Notes: generated from the sequence alone by a model not told the origin. A DNA stretch of 64,000 nucleotides from Pseudomonas sp. RIT-562 (GCF_026241895.1 NZ_JAPJIV010000011.1:62001-126000); one strand, 5' to 3'; numbered from the stretch's first letter, positions 38,489 through 52,487 are shown. Made by a program: numbers and translations.

Positions 38489-39442
38489 GTGAGCCAGCCT
38501 ACGCCAGCCGTGCGTACCTTCCAAGACTTGATCCTCGCCCTCCAGCAATACTGGGCCGAGCAAGGTTGTGTGGTACTTCAGCCCTACGATATGGAAGTAG
38601 GCGCCGGCACTTTCCACACTGCCACTTTCCTGCGCGCCATTGGCCCGGAAACCTGGAACGCCGCTTATGTGCAGCCCAGTCGTCGCCCGACTGACGGCCG
38701 CTACGGCGAAAACCCGAACCGTCTGCAGCACTACTACCAGTTCCAGGTAGTCCTGAAGCCGAACCCGGACAACTTCCAGGAACTGTACCTGGGCTCCCTC
38801 AAGCACGTCGGCCTGGACCCATTGGTCCACGACATTCGCTTCGTCGAAGACAACTGGGAGTCGCCAACACTGGGCGCCTGGGGTCTGGGCTGGGAAGTCT
38901 GGCTCAACGGCATGGAAGTGACGCAGTTCACTTACTTCCAGCAAGCGGGCGGCATCGAGTGCTACCCGGTAACCGGCGAGATCACTTACGGTCTCGAGCG
39001 CCTGGCCATGTACCTGCAGGGTGTGGACTCGGTCTACGACCTGGTCTGGGCCGACGGCCCGATGGGCAAGGTCACCTACGGCGACGTGTTCCACCAGAAC
39101 GAAGTGGAGCAGTCCACCTACAACTTCGAGCACGCGAACGTCGAGAAACTGTTCGAATTGTTCGACTTCTACGAAAGCGAAGCCAAGCGCCTGATCGAAC
39201 TCGACCAGCCGCTGCCATTGCCTAGCTACGAAATGGTGTTGAAGGCGTCCCACACTTTCAATCTGCTGGATGCGCGCCGGGCAATCTCGGTCACTGCACG
39301 TCAGCAATACATCCTGCGCGTGCGCACCCTGGCGCGTTCCGTTGCGCAAGCCTACCTGCTGGCCCGCGCCAAGCTGGGCTTCCCGATGGCGACCCCGGAC
39401 CTGCGTGACGAAGTACTGGCCAAGCTGGAGGCTGCACAATGA
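38489..39442 (+). CDS. glyQ: Glycyl-tRNA synthetase alpha subunit
   Basis: Catalytic subunit of the heterotetrameric glycyl-tRNA synthetase. The 317-aa protein is almost identical along its length to the remembered P. aeruginosa GlyQ. The start is GTG at 38489 ([15 protein letters not shown]), which matches the known MSQ start; another GTG lies three codons upstream. Its stop overlaps the glyS start as ATGA. Confidence 0.97.
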   Translation: MSQPTPAVRTFQDLILALQQYWAEQGCVVLQPYDMEVGAGTFHTATFLRAIGPETWNAAYVQPSRRPTDGRYGENPNRLQHYYQFQVVLKPNPDNFQELYLGSLKHVGLDPLVHDIRFVEDNWESPTLGAWGLGWEVWLNGMEVTQFTYFQQAGGIECYPVTGEITYGLERLAMYLQGVDSVYDLVWADGPMGKVTYGDVFHQNEVEQSTYNFEHANVEKLFELFDFYESEAKRLIELDQPLPLPSYEMVLKASHTFNLLDARRAISVTARQQYILRVRTLARSVAQAYLLARAKLGFPMATPDLRDEVLAKLEAAQ

Positions 39443-41493
39443 GTGCTCTGGATTTCCTGGTTGAACTGGGCACCGAAGAACTGCCACCCAAAGCCCTGAA
39501 CGCTTTGGCTGACGCCTTCCTCGCCGGTATCGACAAGGGCCTGCAAGCTGCCGGCCTGAACTACGAGACCAAAACCGTCTATGCCGCGCCACGTCGCCTG
39601 GCCGTACTGATCACATCGCTGGCTACTCAGCAGCCGGATCGCAGCATCAACCTCGACGGCCCGCCACGCCAGGCCGCGTTCGACGCTGAAGGCAACCCGA
39701 CTCAAGCGGCACTGGGTTTTGCCAAGAAGTGCGGCGTCGACCTGAGCGAAATCGATCAGAGTGGCCCGAAACTGCGCTACAGCCAGAGCATCGCCGGCAA
39801 ATCGACCGCGAGCCTGCTGCCGACCATCGTCGAAGACTCCCTGAACGACCTGCCGATTCCCAAGCGCATGCGCTGGGGTGCTCGCAAGGAAGAATTCGTG
39901 CGTCCGACCCAATGGCTGGTGATGCTGCTCGGTGACCAAGTCATCGACTGCACCATCCTCGCCCAGAAGTCCGGTCGTGACTCCCGTGGTCACCGCTTCC
40001 ATCACCCGGAAAGTGTGCGTATCACCTCGCCGGCCAACTACCTGTCGGACCTGCGTGCGGCCTATGTGCTGGCCGATGCCAATGAGCGTCGCGCCCTGAT
40101 CAGCAAGCGCACCGAAGAACTGGCGACCCTGCAGGAAGGCACGGCGATCGTTCCGCCAGCCCTGCTCGACGAAGTGACCGCCCTGGTTGAATGGCCGGTG
40201 CCGCTGGTGTGCTCGTTCGAGGAACGTTTCCTCGAAGTGCCGCAGGAAGCCCTGATCACCACCATGCAGGACAACCAGAAGTATTTCTGCCTGCTGGATG
40301 CCGACGGCAAGTTGCTGCCCCGTTTCATTACCGTGGCCAACATCGAAAGCAAGGACCCGCAGCAGATCATCGCCGGCAACGAGAAAGTGGTTCGTCCACG
40401 CCTGACCGACGCCGAGTTCTTCTTCAAGCAGGACAAGAAGCAAAAGCTCGAAGATTTCAACCTGCGCCTGCAGAACGTGGTCTTCCAGGAAAAGCTGGGC
40501 AGCGTCTACGACAAGGCCGAGCGCGTTTCCAAGCTGGCTGCTTTCATCGCTCAGCGCATCGGCGGCAACGCCGCATGGGCCGCCCGTGCGGGCCTGCTGT
40601 CCAAGTGCGACCTGTCGACCGAGATGGTCGGTGAGTTCCCGGAGATGCAAGGTGTTGCCGGTTACTACTACGCCCTCAACGACGGCGAGCCAGAAGAAGT
40701 CGCCCTCGCGCTGAACGAGCAGTACATGCCGCGCGGTGCCGGTGCTGAATTGCCGACGACCCTGACCGGTGCGGCCGTGGCCATCGCCGACAAGCTCGAC
40801 ACCCTGGTCGGCATCTTCGGTATCGGCATGCTGCCAACGGGCAGCAAAGACCCGTACGCGCTGCGTCGCGCAGCACTGGGTGTACTGCGCATCCTGATCG
40901 ACAAGAAGCTCGACCTCGACCTGAACGACGCCGTGGCTTTTGCCGTGAATGCGTTCGGCACCAAGGTCAAGGTCGCGGGCCTGAATGACTCGGTGCTGGA
41001 GTTCATCTTCGATCGCCTGCGTGCCCGTTACGAAGATGAAGGCGTGGATGTCGCGACCTATCTGTCGGTTCGCGCACTGAAACCAGGCTCCGCACTGGAC
41101 TTCGATCAGCGAGTGCAAGCCGTGCAGGCCTTCCGTCAGTTGCCGGAAGCCGCCGCACTGGCCGCAGTGAACAAGCGCGTCTCGAACCTGCTGAGCAAGG
41201 TCGAAGGCTCGGTCCCAACTGTCGTTGAAGCCAAGTACTTCGATAACGCCAACGAGTTTTCCCTGTATTCGGCGATCCAGCAGGCTGACCAGGCTGTCCA
41301 GCCGATGGCAGCTGCGCGTCAGTACAGCGAATCCCTGGCTCGTCTGGCCGCCTTGCGCGAGCCGGTGGATGCTTTCTTCGAAGCCGTGATGGTCAACGCG
41401 GATGACGCCAAAGTGCGTGCCAACCGTTATGCGTTGCTGGCGCGTCTGCGCGGATTGTTCCTCGGCGTTGCCGATATTTCGTTGCTGGGCTGA
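39439..41493 (+). CDS. glyS: Glycyl-tRNA synthetase beta subunit
   Basis: tRNA-binding and editing-related subunit of glycyl-tRNA synthetase. The 684-aa protein begins [20 protein letters not shown] and has the HD-like central part and C-terminal anticodon-binding domain. It is translationally coupled with glyQ. A long open frame on the opposite strand across this gene is a codon-usage artefact. Confidence 0.97.
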   Translation: MSALDFLVELGTEELPPKALNALADAFLAGIDKGLQAAGLNYETKTVYAAPRRLAVLITSLATQQPDRSINLDGPPRQAAFDAEGNPTQAALGFAKKCGVDLSEIDQSGPKLRYSQSIAGKSTASLLPTIVEDSLNDLPIPKRMRWGARKEEFVRPTQWLVMLLGDQVIDCTILAQKSGRDSRGHRFHHPESVRITSPANYLSDLRAAYVLADANERRALISKRTEELATLQEGTAIVPPALLDEVTALVEWPVPLVCSFEERFLEVPQEALITTMQDNQKYFCLLDADGKLLPRFITVANIESKDPQQIIAGNEKVVRPRLTDAEFFFKQDKKQKLEDFNLRLQNVVFQEKLGSVYDKAERVSKLAAFIAQRIGGNAAWAARAGLLSKCDLSTEMVGEFPEMQGVAGYYYALNDGEPEEVALALNEQYMPRGAGAELPTTLTGAAVAIADKLDTLVGIFGIGMLPTGSKDPYALRRAALGVLRILIDKKLDLDLNDAVAFAVNAFGTKVKVAGLNDSVLEFIFDRLRARYEDEGVDVATYLSVRALKPGSALDFDQRVQAVQAFRQLPEAAALAAVNKRVSNLLSKVEGSVPTVVEAKYFDNANEFSLYSAIQQADQAVQPMAAARQYSESLARLAALREPVDAFFEAVMVNADDAKVRANRYALLARLRGLFLGVADISLLG

Positions 41494-41503
41494 GGGACTG
41501 CTG

Positions 41504-42037
41504 TTGAAACTGCTGATTCTTGATCGGGACGGGGTGATCAACTACGACTCCGACGCTTACATCAAGTCGGTGGAGGAGTGGATTCCACTCCCCGGTTCGA
41601 TCGAGGCCATCGCGCAGTTGAGCAAGGCCGGCTGGACGGTAGCAGTGGCTACCAACCAGTCGGGCATTGCACGCGGCTACTACGACATCGCTACCCTGGA
41701 CGCCATGCACGAGCGCTTGCGCTCGCTCGTGGCGCAACAGGGTGGCGAGGTCGGGCTGATCGTCTATTGCCCCCACGGGCCCGACGAAGGCTGCGATTGC
41801 CGCAAGCCAAAACCCGGGATGTTGAAAAACATCGCCGCTCATTACAACGTGTCGCTGACAAATCTATGGTTCGTCGGCGATAGTCTTGGTGACCTGGAAG
41901 CCGCCAAAGCCGTCGATTCTCAGCCCGTGTTGGTAAAGACCGGGAAGGGCGAAAAAACGCTGGGCAAGACCCTGCCGGTGGGCACCTTGATTTTTGACGA
42001 TCTGGCGGCGATTGCCGCAGAACTTATCCACAATTAG
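41504..42037 (+). CDS. gmhB: D-glycero-beta-D-manno-heptose-1,7-bisphosphate 7-phosphatase
   Basis: HAD-family phosphatase in ADP-heptose synthesis for LPS core. The 177-aa protein has the DRDGVIN nucleophile motif, the zinc-binding CPHGPDEGCDCRKPKPGM loop and the GDSLGDLEAA acid motif. The start is a TTG at 41504 with GAGGGA eight bases before it, giving the N-terminus LKLLILDRDG; no better codon is found. It follows glyS by 10 bp. A DnaA-box 9-mer covers the stop region (42024). Confidence 0.93.
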   Translation: MKLLILDRDGVINYDSDAYIKSVEEWIPLPGSIEAIAQLSKAGWTVAVATNQSGIARGYYDIATLDAMHERLRSLVAQQGGEVGLIVYCPHGPDEGCDCRKPKPGMLKNIAAHYNVSLTNLWFVGDSLGDLEAAKAVDSQPVLVKTGKGEKTLGKTLPVGTLIFDDLAAIAAELIHN

Positions 42038-42119
42038 AGCGTTCTCGATGTTCCTGAACAAGGAGTGATCGGGAGTGCGCTTTATATAGACGGGCACAGC
42101 CCGCACGGTAAACGTCGCC

Positions 42120-42899
42120 ATGTCGATACTGCAGGCCATCAGAACCTTTCTTTTCTATCTGTTGCTGGGCACCAGCTCCTTGCTCTGGTGCAGCCTGAGC
42201 TTTTTCATCGCGCCTTTCCTGCCGTTCAAGGCGCGTTATCGTTTCATCAACGTGTACTGGTGTCGCTGCGCGCTGTGGCTGAGCAAGGTGTTCCTCGGTA
42301 TCAGCTACGAAGTGAAAGGCGCGCAGAACGTACCGGACCAGCCGTGCGTGATTCAGTCGAACCACCAGAGCACCTGGGAAACGTTTTTTCTCTCGGCTTA
42401 TTTCGAGCCTTTGAGCCAGGTGCTCAAGCGCTCACTGCTGTTCGTACCGTTTTTTGGCTGGGCGATGGCCATGCTCCGGCCTATTGCGATTGATCGTGAC
42501 AATCCGAAAGCAGCTCTCAAGCACGTGGCCAAGAAAGGCGACGAATTGCTCAAGGACGGGGTCTGGGTGCTGATCTTCCCTGAAGGCACTCGCGTTCCCT
42601 ACGGCACCATCGGCAAGTTTTCCCGAGGTGGTACCGCCTTGGCCGTAAATGCCGCACTGCCGGTACTGCCGATTGCACACAATGCTGGAAAATTCTGGCC
42701 GAAATCTGGCTGGGCCAAGAAGCAGGGCGTGATCACCGTGATCATCGGCGAGCCGATGTACGCCGAAGGTACCGGGCCTCGTGCCATTGCCGAATTGAAT
42801 GATCGGGTACAGAGCTGGAACGAGCGCATGCAGCGGGAAATGGGATCACTGCCACCAGCGCCGCAAGCACCTGCGGCCAGCGATCAACTGGTTGTCTGA
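42120..42899 (+). CDS. 1-acyl-glycerol-3-phosphate acyltransferase (PlsC-type)
   Basis: Acylates lysophosphatidic acid to phosphatidic acid at the inner membrane, or a related lysophospholipid. The 259-aa protein has an N-terminal membrane helix, the acyltransferase motif NHQSTWET (HX4E in place of the common HX4D) and the FPEGTR motif. The P. aeruginosa homologue next to gyrB was named lptA, but that name conflicts with LPS transport, so no symbol is given. Same position relative to gmhB. Confidence 0.9.
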   Translation: MSILQAIRTFLFYLLLGTSSLLWCSLSFFIAPFLPFKARYRFINVYWCRCALWLSKVFLGISYEVKGAQNVPDQPCVIQSNHQSTWETFFLSAYFEPLSQVLKRSLLFVPFFGWAMAMLRPIAIDRDNPKAALKHVAKKGDELLKDGVWVLIFPEGTRVPYGTIGKFSRGGTALAVNAALPVLPIAHNAGKFWPKSGWAKKQGVITVIIGEPMYAEGTGPRAIAELNDRVQSWNERMQREMGSLPPAPQAPAASDQLVV

Positions 42900-43028
42900 G
42901 ATTCTGTGGATAAGCTGTGTACGGTTTTCCCGAAACCTTCCGATATCCTCCTCTAAGCTTATGATTTATATATATATTTCTTAATGACTTATTTATCCGA
43001 AAAAGGTGCATAAGTTTTTTTTGGATGT

Positions 43029-43059
43029 AAAAAAACCGGCTGATATAGCCGGTTTTTTT
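43029..43059. terminator. Bidirectional terminator between acyltransferase and histidine kinase genes
   Basis: Perfect stem of 13 bases (seven A, then CCGGCT, with complement) around GATAT, with A-run before and T-run after, so it works for both converging genes. Upstream, from 42945 to 43020, the DNA is strongly AT-rich with TA repeats. Confidence 0.92.
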
Positions 43060-43079
43060 ATCGGTAAAATTCGGCCGTT

Positions 43080-44612
43080 TCACTCGTCCATCAGAGGGAA
43101 ATGCAGACTGAAGCACGTACCTTCGCCCACGACGCTGCGGCACTCGATGCGACCGTTATGATGGTCCATTACCGCCTTTACCATCGACAGCCCCAAGCCC
43201 ACTCCATCGATCCCCTGGGCGGAAGAAAACCGCCGGTACTGACTGAACAACTCCGGCAGTTCCTCTGCTGCGATGCCTTTGCCCTGGTCCTGCAAGTCGC
43301 AGATCAACCAGCCATCGACGCAGCGTACCCGCAAGCTGATCACCGTCCCTGCGGCGCTGTACTTGACGGCATTTTCCAGCAGATTAAATAGCGCTCTGGT
43401 GAGCAGGGCCTGGTCCGCCAGGATCAAACGTTCTTGTACCTGCTCCGGCAGATCGTGGATCAGCTCGATCTGCTTCAACCGCGCAATGGTCAGGGCCTGG
43501 TCAAATACATCCATGACCAGCATCCCAAACAACGTCGGCTGAAATTGATAGGCCTCGGATTCAGCCTTGGCCAGTTGAACAAAGCCATCGGTAAGATCCA
43601 GCGCCCGACGCACCTGGAGCTCGATCTGATCAAACAACTGGGTGTCGCCACCAACCTGATGCCGATGCACGTCCAGCAGCGCAAGGATGGCAGAGTGCGG
43701 AGCGCGCAAATCATGGGAAAGGAACCGCAGCAATACACTGCGCTGCTCTTGCGCCTCACGCTCAACGCTCAGGTCAGTCAGGCTCAGCAGCCAGCCTATG
43801 GGTGTTTCACCGTCCACCGGCAGCAACGCTGCACGTTCAAGGCGCAAGCTGCGATCCTTAATGTCACGGAATTCGAGCAAGGGAAGGGCAGATAACGGCG
43901 GGCGCAGGCCTGTGGACAACTCGGGGTAACCCAGCTTTGCCAACTGCTCGATGATGTCATTACCGACCAAGTCGCAGCCGAACAGGTCACGGCCTTTGCG
44001 ATTACCCAGCAATATCTGCCCTTTCGGGTCGCTGATCAAAGTCGCGACCGGCAAGTATTCCAAGCCGTCGGCAATAAATCTGCGGGTGTCCCGAGTCCGA
44101 CTCATGGCTTGTTCCAGCGCCATGATCTGCCCTTGCAAGCGATCATCCGTGGGAAATTGCACGCGGCGCCGCTCAGGAAAAACTTTTGGCTCGTTATCCA
44201 GCCGAGCCAGCTCCCAGCCAAAGTAGGTCAGCACCACGCTCAACCGACGCCAATTCCAGATCAGGTAACCAAACAGCATGCCGAGCTGACTTGCGACGGG
44301 TGACCACCATCCCCCGGAGCGCGATACCACATAGCTGATCAACAGTGTGGCGCCCATCCCAGCCAACGTGAACCACAGGGCCCATCGTGGACGCAGCAGC
44401 ATCAGACCCAGTGCCCAGGCCACCAGCACCACCGATACAGAAGCGCCGACCGCACTCGAAAGACTGGCCTGCCCGGTCTGGGCGCCATATGACAACAGCG
44501 CGGTGAGGGGCAACAAGGTCAATGTTATCCACAACCATTCCCTGATCAGCCGACGAAACAATCCCTGCACCTGGCTCGGCTCACGACTTTCGCGTCTGCG
44601 CTCATTAGCCAT
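43080..44612 (-). CDS. Membrane histidine kinase with CHASE2-kinase-like membrane module but no CHASE2
   Basis: A 510-aa sensor kinase. Four hydrophobic segments at about 23-43, 52-72, 77-95 and 102-120 end in GGWWSPVASQLGMLFGYLIWNWRRL, a sequence strongly like the membrane part that follows CHASE2 in CHASE2-type kinases. A PAS-like domain (185-280), a dimerisation domain with His300 in SHDLRAPHSA, and an ATPase domain with NLLENAVKYS and DQGKGI follow. No extracellular sensor domain precedes the helices; the upstream 180 bp and the divergent gene leave no room for one. Divergent from the response regulator gene. Signal unknown. Confidence 0.9.
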   Translation of the reverse strand: MANERRRESREPSQVQGLFRRLIREWLWITLTLLPLTALLSYGAQTGQASLSSAVGASVSVVLVAWALGLMLLRPRWALWFTLAGMGATLLISYVVSRSGGWWSPVASQLGMLFGYLIWNWRRLSVVLTYFGWELARLDNEPKVFPERRRVQFPTDDRLQGQIMALEQAMSRTRDTRRFIADGLEYLPVATLISDPKGQILLGNRKGRDLFGCDLVGNDIIEQLAKLGYPELSTGLRPPLSALPLLEFRDIKDRSLRLERAALLPVDGETPIGWLLSLTDLSVEREAQEQRSVLLRFLSHDLRAPHSAILALLDVHRHQVGGDTQLFDQIELQVRRALDLTDGFVQLAKAESEAYQFQPTLFGMLVMDVFDQALTIARLKQIELIHDLPEQVQERLILADQALLTRALFNLLENAVKYSAAGTVISLRVRCVDGWLICDLQDQGKGIAAEELPELFSQYRRFSSAQGIDGVGLGLSMVKAVMDHHNGRIECRSVVGEGTCFSLHFPLMDE

Positions 44613-44792
44613 GGATAAAGCCGGAGCGGGGAGGGCGGGGAATTTCAGGCATGGTCGCGGGTCTCATCGGCAGGCGGACGAGGGGAATCATAGCGGACGT
44701 CGACCAACGGAGCGCAGGTTACTTACCAGGTTAAGCGGCTCATTTTTGTAATTCACTTGAAACCACGGGCTGAGACCAAGGAATCACTCCAC

Positions 44793-45503
44793 ATGCGTGT
44801 CGCGATACTGGACGATGAACCGGCAGAACTGCGCCGGGTGGAACAGACCCTGCGTCAAATGGCCGAGCCGGGAGAACCTGCCTGGTCATTACACAGCTTC
44901 GACAATGGCGAGGACTTGCTACGCCAGTTGCGCAGGGAAACCTTCGATCTGTTGTTACTTGATTGGCAGTTGCCTGGGCTCAGTGGCCTGTCACTGTTGC
45001 GCTGGACCCGCGAACATATGGATGCGCCCCCGGCCGCCATCATGCTCACCAGCCGCGACGCCGAAAGCGATATCGTCCAGGCCCTGAACGCCGGTGCGGA
45101 TGACTACGTCAGCAAGCCATTTCGCCCCAATGAACTGAAAGCTCGGGTCGCCGCAGTCTTGCGCAGGCACAGTCAGCAACGCCAGTCTGGTGAAGTGCTG
45201 AGCATCAATGACCTGCTGTTCGACGATGCCGAACTGACAGTGACCCGCGCCGGCGTCCCCATCGGCATGACCGAACGGGAGTACGGTCTGGCTCGCTGCC
45301 TGTTTACCAATCTGGGCCGTCCGCTGTCACGAGAGTACCTGTATGAGCGGTTTTGGAGTCATGAAGAGATGGTGTCTTCACGACCGCTCGACACCCACAT
45401 CTACCGCCTTCGCAACAAGCTCGGTTTGACCGCCGACCGGGGTTGGCAGTTGTTGACGATCTATGGGTATGGGTATCGGTTGGAGAGTGTGTCGACTTCA
45501 TAG
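44793..45503 (+). CDS. OmpR/PhoB-type response regulator
   Basis: A 236-aa response regulator: receiver domain with Asp57 as phosphoacceptor (LLLLDWQLPG) and acidic pair DD near the start, Lys in DDYVSKPF, then a winged-helix DNA-binding domain (LDTHIYRLRNKLGL, YGYGYRL). It is the likely partner of the divergent histidine kinase across 180 bp. The ATG at 44793 has AAGGAA eleven bases upstream. In P. aeruginosa gyrB and the PlsC-type gene are neighbours, so the pair appears inserted. Targets unknown. Confidence 0.9.
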   Translation: MRVAILDDEPAELRRVEQTLRQMAEPGEPAWSLHSFDNGEDLLRQLRRETFDLLLLDWQLPGLSGLSLLRWTREHMDAPPAAIMLTSRDAESDIVQALNAGADDYVSKPFRPNELKARVAAVLRRHSQQRQSGEVLSINDLLFDDAELTVTRAGVPIGMTEREYGLARCLFTNLGRPLSREYLYERFWSHEEMVSSRPLDTHIYRLRNKLGLTADRGWQLLTIYGYGYRLESVSTS

Positions 45504-45510
45504 CTATTCC

Positions 45511-45554
45511 AAACAAAAAAAGGCCAACGCTAGCGTTGGCCTTTTTTTGTTTGG
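45511..45554. terminator. Perfect palindromic bidirectional terminator
   Basis: A 44-bp perfect palindrome with 21-bp arms, including GGCCAACGC and its complement, and A7/T7 runs outside. It serves both the response regulator gene (plus strand) and gyrB (minus strand). Confidence 0.93.
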
Positions 45555-45573
45555 CTGGTTGACCTACCGTGGA

Positions 45574-49100
<3,527 letters not shown>

Positions 49101-49120
49101 CTAGCTTCTGCTGAGCATGA

Positions 49121-50224
49121 TTACAGACGCATCGGCATGACAACGTAAGCCGAATCGTCGTTGTCGGACTCTTGGACCAGCGCGCTGCTGTTGGAGTCGG
49201 ACAGGATCAGGCGAACCTGCTCAGTGGTCATGACGCCCAGCACGTCGAGCAAGTAGCTGACGTTGAAGCCGATTTCCAGGGAGCCGCCGTTGTACTCAAC
49301 GCCTACCTCTTCTTCCGCCTCTTCCTGTTCAGGGTTGTTGGCCTGGATTTTCAGTTGACCATTGGCCAGCTGCAGACGGATACCGCGATACTTTTCGTTC
49401 GACAGGATCGCGGTGCGGCTAAAGGCTTCACGCAGGGCCTGACGATCGCCGAGCACCAGCTTGTCACCACCTTTAGGCAGGACGCGCTCGTAGTCCGGGA
49501 ACTTGCCGTCGACCAGTTTCGAAGTGAAGGTGAACTCACCGGTAGTGGCGCGGATGTGATGCTGGCCCAGCACGATGCTGACGATACCGTCCGGCTCAGT
49601 CAGCAGACGCGCCAGTTCAAGGATGCCCTTGCGTGGCACGATGACCTGGTGACGATCCGGCTGACCGATATCGGCCTTCATCGAGCACATGGCCAGACGG
49701 TGACCGTCGGTGGCCACGGCGCGGATGATGCCTTCAGAAACTTCCAGCAGCATACCGTTCAGGTAGTAACGCACGTCCTGCTGGGCCATGGCGAAGCTGG
49801 TGCGTTCGATCAGTCGACGCAGTTTGCTTTGCTCCAGGCTGCAAGTCAGCGAACCTGGGCCTTCCTCTACAGTCGGGAAATCATTGGCTGGCAGTGTCGA
49901 CAGGGTAAAGCGGCTACGACCGGCCTTCACCACGAGCTTCTGCTCGTCGACCTTGATATCGATCAGCGCGTCGTTGGGCAAGCTCTTGCAGATGTCCATC
50001 AACTTGCGCGCAGGCACAGTGATGGAGCCCGGGTCTGCCGGTTCTTCGAGCTGAACACGACCGACCAGCTCGACTTCCAGGTCGGTACCGGTCAGCGACA
50101 GTTGCTGGCCTTCGACAACCAGCAGCACGTTGGAAAGCACCGGCAAGGTCTGTCGGCGCTCAACGACGCCTGCGACCAGTTGCAGGGGTTTCAACAGGGC
50201 TTCGCGTTGAATGGTGAAATGCAT
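49121..50224 (-). CDS. dnaN: DNA polymerase III sliding clamp (beta)
   Basis: Ring-shaped processivity factor of polymerase III. The 367-aa protein has three repeated clamp domains and ends in the conserved YVVMPMRL. It follows dnaA by 38 bp in the same operon. Confidence 0.97.
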   Translation of the reverse strand: MHFTIQREALLKPLQLVAGVVERRQTLPVLSNVLLVVEGQQLSLTGTDLEVELVGRVQLEEPADPGSITVPARKLMDICKSLPNDALIDIKVDEQKLVVKAGRSRFTLSTLPANDFPTVEEGPGSLTCSLEQSKLRRLIERTSFAMAQQDVRYYLNGMLLEVSEGIIRAVATDGHRLAMCSMKADIGQPDRHQVIVPRKGILELARLLTEPDGIVSIVLGQHHIRATTGEFTFTSKLVDGKFPDYERVLPKGGDKLVLGDRQALREAFSRTAILSNEKYRGIRLQLANGQLKIQANNPEQEEAEEEVGVEYNGGSLEIGFNVSYLLDVLGVMTTEQVRLILSDSNSSALVQESDNDDSAYVVMPMRL

Positions 50225-50262
50225 GGTCTAGTCCCTTGCCTTAATAAGCTGCGCTGGTGTCA

Positions 50263-51786
50263 TCAAGTGGTCAGTGTTCGCAGCAGGTTCTTGTAGTCCT
50301 CGCGGATGTCCGCGTCGGATTCCTTAAGTTCGTTGATCTTCCGGCAGGCGTGCAACACAGTCGTATGGTCACGGCCGCCAAACACATCGCCGATTTCCGG
50401 CAGGCTGTGGTTAGTCAGCTCCTTGGACAATGCCATAGCCACCTGGCGCGGACGTGCCACCGAGCGCGAACGACGCTTGGACAGCAGGTCGGAGATCTTG
50501 ATCTTGTAGTACTCGGCGACAGTGCGCTGAATGTTATCCACAGAGACCAGTTTATCTTGTAGCGCCAACAGGTCCTTCAGGGATTCGCGGATCAACTCGA
50601 TAGTGATATCGCGGCCCATGAAGTGGGAGTGGGCGATCACGCGTTTAAGCGCGCCTTCCAGCTCTCGCACGTTGGAGCGAATGCGTTGGGCAATGAAGAA
50701 CGCCGCGTCGTGTGGCAGATCCACTTTGGCCTGGTCGGCCTTCTTCATCAGGATCGCGACACGGGTTTCCAGCTCTGGCGGTTCAACTGCAACCGTCAGG
50801 CCCCAGCCGAAGCGGGACTTGAGGCGTTCTTCAAGACCTTCGATTTCTTTCGGGTAGCGGTCACTGGTGAGGATGACCTGCTGGCCACCTTCGAGCAAAG
50901 CGTTGAAGGTGTGGAAAAACTCTTCCTGGGAACGCTCTTTGCGGGCGAAAAACTGAATGTCATCGATCAGCAGTGCATCCACCGAACGGTAGAAGCGCTT
51001 GAACTCGTTGATCGCGTTCAGTTGCAACGCCTTGACCATGTCGGCCACGAAACGCTCGGAATGCAGGTACACGACCTTGGCATTCGGATTCTTCTTTAAT
51101 AGATGGTTACCCACAGCGTGCATCAAGTGGGTCTTACCCAAACCAACACCGCCATAAAGGAACAGCGGGTTGTAGCCGTGCTTGGGGTTATCCGCAACCT
51201 GCCAGGCCGCAGCCCGGGCCAGTTGGTTGGACTTGCCTTCGACGAAGTTCTCGAAAGTGAAGGTCCGGTTCAGGTAGCTGGTGTGCTTGAGCGCCCCTTC
51301 TACCTGCACCGTGCGCTGTTCGGCGCGAATCGGCGCCTGTTGCGAGCTGGCACCGGCCATCGGGTCAAAACTGTCCCGGGACGGTTCTTCGCTGACGTCG
51401 GCAACTTTTTGCGTCGAACGCTTCGTCTGCTGCGGTGCAGCTGGCGCAGGTGCGGATGCAGTGGCCGGAGCCTGTGCAGCCTGAGCCTGGGAAGCGGCGG
51501 CGGCGAGCGGAGCGTTGGGTGCCGCCCGCGGAGCCGAACTGCGTTTGCTGCCTATTAATAAGGACAGCGCCGGCATCGAGCCATTGCCGTGCTCATCCAG
51601 CAGCTCAAGTACGCGACTCAGATACTTTTCGTTGACCCAGTCGAGAACAAAACGATTCGGTGCGTAGACACGCAGCTCGTCGCCTTCGGCTTCGACCTGT
51701 AGTGGACGGATCCAAGTGTTGAATTGTTGGGCAGGCAGCTCATCGCGCAAAAGCTCCACGCACTGCTGCCAAAGTTCCACTGACAC
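50263..51786 (-). CDS. dnaA: Chromosomal replication initiator DnaA
   Basis: AAA+ initiator that binds DnaA boxes and opens oriC. The 507-aa protein has an N-terminal DnaB/self-interaction domain (1-85), a variable linker rich in Ala, Pro and Gln, the AAA+ domain ([25 protein letters not shown]), and the C-terminal binding domain with the signature [15 protein letters not shown]. The start codon is GTG (GTG TCA GTG GAA) with AGGGG seven bases upstream. One DnaA-box 9-mer lies inside the gene at 50534. It faces away from oriC on the minus strand. Confidence 0.98.
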   Translation of the reverse strand: MSVELWQQCVELLRDELPAQQFNTWIRPLQVEAEGDELRVYAPNRFVLDWVNEKYLSRVLELLDEHGNGSMPALSLLIGSKRSSAPRAAPNAPLAAAASQAQAAQAPATASAPAPAAPQQTKRSTQKVADVSEEPSRDSFDPMAGASSQQAPIRAEQRTVQVEGALKHTSYLNRTFTFENFVEGKSNQLARAAAWQVADNPKHGYNPLFLYGGVGLGKTHLMHAVGNHLLKKNPNAKVVYLHSERFVADMVKALQLNAINEFKRFYRSVDALLIDDIQFFARKERSQEEFFHTFNALLEGGQQVILTSDRYPKEIEGLEERLKSRFGWGLTVAVEPPELETRVAILMKKADQAKVDLPHDAAFFIAQRIRSNVRELEGALKRVIAHSHFMGRDITIELIRESLKDLLALQDKLVSVDNIQRTVAEYYKIKISDLLSKRRSRSVARPRQVAMALSKELTNHSLPEIGDVFGGRDHTTVLHACRKINELKESDADIREDYKNLLRTLTT

Positions 51787-52200
51787 GGATATCCCCTAAG
51801 TTGAAAGCCGGTGAGGCAAAAACAAGCGGCCATTGTAACGATCAGCCGCCGACTTATCCACACGAAGGTTGTTCATCCCCCAAGAAGAATCAACGCTTTA
51901 TGAGGAAAAAAGTCGACCAATGGTCTGTGCATAAGCTCTGTGGATAACCGGGGTTAAGGTCGTTGCACAAGTGGGGGGGAAACTCGGTGGATAACCTGCC
52001 TGTGGATAAACAGGCCTTTCACCCACAGCTTATCCGACAGCGCAGCACAGGCTGACCACCGTTTTCCACGGTAGTTGTCATTCTCTGTACATCGCGTACC
52101 GTATGGCCTCAAGGCAGTTATCCACAGATAAGTGCCTGCCTAGCTTTTATAAGCTTTACAAAAAAGCTTTAAATACTTTCCTTCTTTATTTCTATATCTA
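51787..52200. promoter_or_regulatory. oriC: Chromosomal origin oriC (dnaA-rpmH region)
   Basis: Non-coding 566-bp gap between dnaA and rpmH. Exact DnaA boxes (TTATCCACA in either orientation) lie at 51854, 51939, 52001 and 52118, with near matches at 51986, 52030 and 52062. Boxes at 51854 and 52118 face right; those at 51939 and 52001 face left. A strongly AT-rich stretch follows at 52141-52200 and would be the unwinding element. The dnaA promoter must also be here. Other parts of the sequence are repeated at the same spacings near mnmG (see the second region). Confidence 0.93.
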
Positions 52201-52262
52201 CAGGTTGGTCAGGTGTGGGAAATCGCCTCCAGATCTATTTATAAGGAAACGCTGGTTGGAAA

Positions 52263-52291
52263 TTGACCTAGAGGCTTGCTTTCTCTAGAAT
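52263..52291 (+). promoter_or_regulatory. Sigma-70 promoter of rpmH
   Basis: A -35 TTGACC at 52263-52268 and -10 TAGAAT at 52286-52291 with a 17-bp spacer, about 60 bp before the rpmH ATG. Strong near-consensus match for the ribosomal protein gene. Confidence 0.8.
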
Positions 52292-52352
52292 CCCCGGTCT
52301 CTTAAAACGGGGGCCATTCCGGCCCGTTGTGGACGAACCAGGTAACACGACA

Positions 52353-52487
52353 ATGAAACGTACTTTCCAACCAAGCACTATCAAACGCGCTCGTACCCAC
52401 GGTTTCCGTGCTCGCATGGCTACCAAGAACGGTCGTGCCGTCCTGTCGCGTCGTCGCGCCAAAGGTCGTGCGCGTCTGGCAGTTTGA
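52353..52487 (+). CDS. rpmH: 50S ribosomal protein L34
   Basis: 44-aa basic ribosomal protein, [20 protein letters not shown] at the start, rich in Arg and Lys. It is too short for most gene finders' cutoffs but complete. It begins the rpmH-rnpA-yidD-yidC-mnmE operon. Confidence 0.97.
   Translation: MKRTFQPSTIKRARTHGFRARMATKNGRAVLSRRRAKGRARLAV

Noticed and set aside
39352-41541. 729-aa minus-strand open frame across glyS
   Set aside because: Fully antisense to glyS, low-complexity Gln/His/Val-rich translation, no family features.
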